Positions 5,526-7,140 of a DNA stretch of 7,140 nucleotides are shown here, piece by piece (the first letter of the stretch is position 1; each line of letters starts with the position of its first letter). Origin of the DNA: an uncultured Bacilli bacterium (GTDB lineage: Bacteria > Bacillota_I > Bacilli_A > RF39 > UBA660); contig CAKOSD010000053.1 of the NCBI GenBank assembly GCA_934101745.1, positions 1 to 7,140 on the forward strand. The letters are read 5' to 3'. Below the pieces are notes generated by a model. It searched no databases and was not told the DNA's origin. It saw nothing but the letters and a program-made list of their open reading frames with translations. The position numbers were made by a program, and so were the translations under genes.

Positions 5526-6749
5526 ATGCAAAAGTTAAGAAAATATTTAGTAATATCGATAATTATAATTAGCATAAGTTTCATATTATTTCATGATAGA
5601 AAGAAATATTTATCGGAAGATAATATTTTGGGTGTTTATATAAATAATGAATTAAGTGATAATTACCCATCTAAAGATAGTGCTATGTTTCAAAAGGCTG
5701 TCTGTGATGATTCTAGTATTAAAGTAACCTGGGATAATGACAACTGGGGCTTATTAATAAGTAATTTAAATAAGAAAGTAAAGTGTAATTTATATTTCTA
5801 TTCTGGTCAAACTGTATTTGATTTTGATTATACTGGAGGAGAACAAACTTTTATTGCTCCAGTATCAGGGACATATAAGTTAGAAACATGGGGAGCTCAA
5901 GGTGGCAATACTAATACTGATTTTGGTGGTATAACAACCTCAAGAATAGGTGGCTCAGGTGGATATTCGGTTGGATATTTTAATTTGCATACCAGTAAGC
6001 AATTATTTTTAAATATAGGACAAGGTGGTAAATCAACACCTGTTGATTCATCTGGTAGTAGTGCCAAATGTTTTAGCAATTCTACTTTTAATGGCGGCGG
6101 TTCTGCTTATATTTATAATTGTGTTGATAGTGCTGGTTCTGGAGGGGGAGCAACTCATATAGCGACAAAATCTGGACAACTCCATACTTTAGAAAAATAT
6201 AAAGAGCAAATTTTAATAGTTTCAGGTGGAGGCGGAGGAAGCTATGCTTACCCTGAGTTTGCGGCTAATGGCGGTTCTGGAGGTGGGTTTAAAGGTGAAT
6301 TGCCTTCTGGTATAACATCTGACGGTATATGTGGTCGTGGAAGAAGTCTTACTTTAGGCAACAAAGCTTCACAGAAATTTGGTGGTTCAACATCTGGGTG
6401 TTATGTTAATAATTCTATTAACGCTATGTTTGGCTTGGGGGAATCAACTGTCATATCAAAATATGAAGGCGGTCAAAATGATGGGTCAGATGCATTTGGC
6501 TCAGGTGGTGGCGGTGGTTTTTATGGCGGTGGTGCTGGAAGAACTGCATATGGTGCTGGCGGCGGTTCTGGTTATATAGGCAATCCACTTTTAAAAGATA
6601 AAGTAATGTACTGTTATAACTGTGAAGAATCTAATGAAGAAAGTACTAAAACCATATCAACTACTTGTAGTGAAGAAACTCCAACTACTAACTGTGCTAA
6701 AAAAGGAAATGGTTATGCTAGAATAACTCTAGTAAGTATAGATGAATAA
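5526..6749 (+). CDS. Membrane-anchored glycine-rich surface protein (ALK-like Gly-rich domain)
   Basis: 407 residues with GGAGG seven bases before the ATG. A basic start (MQKLRK) and one hydrophobic segment (about 8-22) form an uncleaved anchor or signal peptide without a lipobox, placing the rest outside the cell. Residues about 33-92 form a small domain with a Cys pair (Cys60, Cys87) and a WDNDNWG motif. From about 98 the protein matches the bacterial glycine-rich family related to the Gly-rich region of ALK/LTK receptors: FDYTGGEQTF (100-109), APVSGTYKLETWGAQGG (111-127), SGGGATHIA (205-213), ILIVSGGGGG (229-238), FGSGGGGGFYGGGAG (324-338), SGYIGNPLL (348-356). The tail carries YCYNC and two later Cys (363, 366, 381, 390); the ten Cys suggest disulfides. 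There is no LPXTG sorting signal. Ligand or adhesive role is unknown. It is preceded by structured unit 1, and a second unit follows, so it is probably one member of an array. Confidence 0.85.
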   Translation: MQKLRKYLVISIIIISISFILFHDRKKYLSEDNILGVYINNELSDNYPSKDSAMFQKAVCDDSSIKVTWDNDNWGLLISNLNKKVKCNLYFYSGQTVFDFDYTGGEQTFIAPVSGTYKLETWGAQGGNTNTDFGGITTSRIGGSGGYSVGYFNLHTSKQLFLNIGQGGKSTPVDSSGSSAKCFSNSTFNGGGSAYIYNCVDSAGSGGGATHIATKSGQLHTLEKYKEQILIVSGGGGGSYAYPEFAANGGSGGGFKGELPSGITSDGICGRGRSLTLGNKASQKFGGSTSGCYVNNSINAMFGLGESTVISKYEGGQNDGSDAFGSGGGGGFYGGGAGRTAYGAGGGSGYIGNPLLKDKVMYCYNCEESNEESTKTISTTCSEETPTTNCAKKGNGYARITLVSIDE

Positions 6750-6783
6750 AAGACATATCCTTCTTGATGAAAATATGTCTTTT
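6748..6783 (+). terminator. Hairpin terminator after the glycine-rich protein gene
   Basis: AAAAGACATAT (6748-6758) pairs perfectly with ATATGTCTTTT (6773-6783) around a 14-base loop, beginning inside the stop codon. The T run is only the four bases ending the stem, and the A-rich 5' arm makes the structure symmetric. It may therefore work weakly, or in both directions. Confidence 0.7.
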
Positions 6784-6826
6784 AAAAATATACATGGTCT
6801 AATTTTTTGACAATTTTAAATAGATT

Positions 6827-6852
6827 TTCATAGAGTTTAATACTCTATGAAA
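6827..6852 (+). repeat. Left inverted repeat of unit 2 (candidate recombinase site)
   Basis: TTCATAGAG, core TTTAATA, CTCTATGAAA. It matches the reverse complement of 7092-7117 at 25 of 26 positions. Compared with unit 1, the arms are conserved while four core bases differ. Confidence 0.87.
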
Positions 6853-7091
6853 GCGTAAATTCGGCACATATTTTTAATTTATATATTAACTATATCACAT
6901 ATTTTAGGCATTTAAAAGGATATTTTCTTACTTATTATAGTCAAATTTCTAGTCAAAAATATTTTGACCAATGCTAGTATTTATAAGACTTTGCCAAGAT
7001 ATTTTTAGTCAAGTAGTTAATTATAACTGTAGTCAAAATTCATGGTCAAAAAACTTCTAACCCCAGGTAAATACTGACTTCAAAGGCCATT

Positions 7092-7117
7092 TTTCATAGA
7101 GTATTAAACTCTACGAA
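7092..7117 (-). repeat. Right inverted repeat of unit 2 (candidate recombinase site)
   Basis: TTTCATAGAG, core TATTAAA, CTCTACGAA on the + strand. The core is the exact reverse complement of the core at the left end of this unit and differs from the unit 1 core. Confidence 0.87.
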
Positions 7118-7140
7118 GCCGTATTTTCGGTACTTTGGAG

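Larger units (their letters stand above)
6827..7140. repeat. Structured intergenic unit 2 (second copy), running to the window edge
   Basis: Second copy of the 5205-5518 arrangement in the same orientation, with the bounding sites 239 bp apart instead of 238. The shared 20-mer is at 6880-6899. After the right site it continues GAAGCCG...TTTCGG and TACTTTGGAG to base 7140, matching the sequence just before the glycine-rich gene. A ribosome binding site (TTGGAG, 7135-7140) is thus in place at the edge. By analogy, a start codon should follow within about 8-10 bases, outside the window, probably for a paralogous surface protein. No gene is seen in the unit itself. Confidence 0.85.

Noticed and set aside
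6379..6579. Plus-strand open frame of 66 codons in another frame of the glycine-rich gene
   Set aside because: It arises from reading the GGT/GGC-rich stretch one base off, giving a Val/Leu/Met-rich string. The glycine-rich frame has clear family motifs throughout.
5205..7140. CRISPR array
   Set aside because: There are only two far-separated repeat pairs, no regular short spacers and no cas genes.
1..7140. Mycoplasma genetic code (TGA = Trp)
   Set aside because: All genes close with TAA, Trp is written TGG throughout, and no gene is interrupted by an in-frame TGA.

Overview
The window is AT-rich, with short gaps, strong AGGAG-type ribosome binding sites and TAA as the stop of every gene. 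The proteins resemble those of uncultured gut Firmicutes/Bacilli (RF39-like or Mollicutes-adjacent lineages), especially the membrane-anchored glycine-rich protein with a Cys-containing tail. Trp is encoded by TGG and no in-frame TGA is needed, so nothing suggests the mycoplasma code. The lineage is inferred from composition and protein style, not proven.

Layout. All genes lie on the + strand. Positions 2-328 are the 3' end of a cupin gene. It is followed closely by a RhuM-Fic fusion protein (347-1288), a DXS-like thiamine-diphosphate enzyme (1336-3036) and a P-loop NTPase (best start 3087, to 4097). No terminator is visible between these four, so they could share a transcript. A DraG-type ADP-ribosylglycohydrolase (4214-5152) has its own extended -10 promoter candidate and ends at a strong intrinsic terminator. 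From about 5200 the character changes: a roughly 320-bp structured intergenic unit leads into a membrane-anchored glycine-rich surface protein (5526-6749). This gene has its own 3' hairpin, and then a second copy of the intergenic unit runs to the window edge, ending in the same ribosome binding site. A paralogous gene probably begins just outside.

Two things deserve attention. First, the DXS-like protein appears to lack in frame the short segment that carries the catalytic glutamate (the GIAEEHAV-type motif). It also seems to have lost substrate-binding residues, although the ThDP-binding N-terminal half is intact. Second, each structured unit is bounded by a pair of 26-nt inverted repeats about 238 bp apart. 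Each repeat is itself two conserved 10-bp arms around a 7-nt core. The core differs between unit 1 and unit 2 but agrees, in inverted orientation, between the two ends of each unit. That is the pattern expected for tyrosine-recombinase crossover sites flanking an invertible, phase-variable segment upstream of a surface protein. A structured 5' leader RNA is the main alternative, and parts of both could be true. No recombinase gene is present in the window.

How the genes work together is only partly readable. Fic (protein AMPylation or related) and DraG (ADP-ribose removal) both deal with nucleotide-based protein modification, but no direct link is shown. The 3' part looks like an expandable array of surface-protein cassettes, each carrying its own switch or leader.
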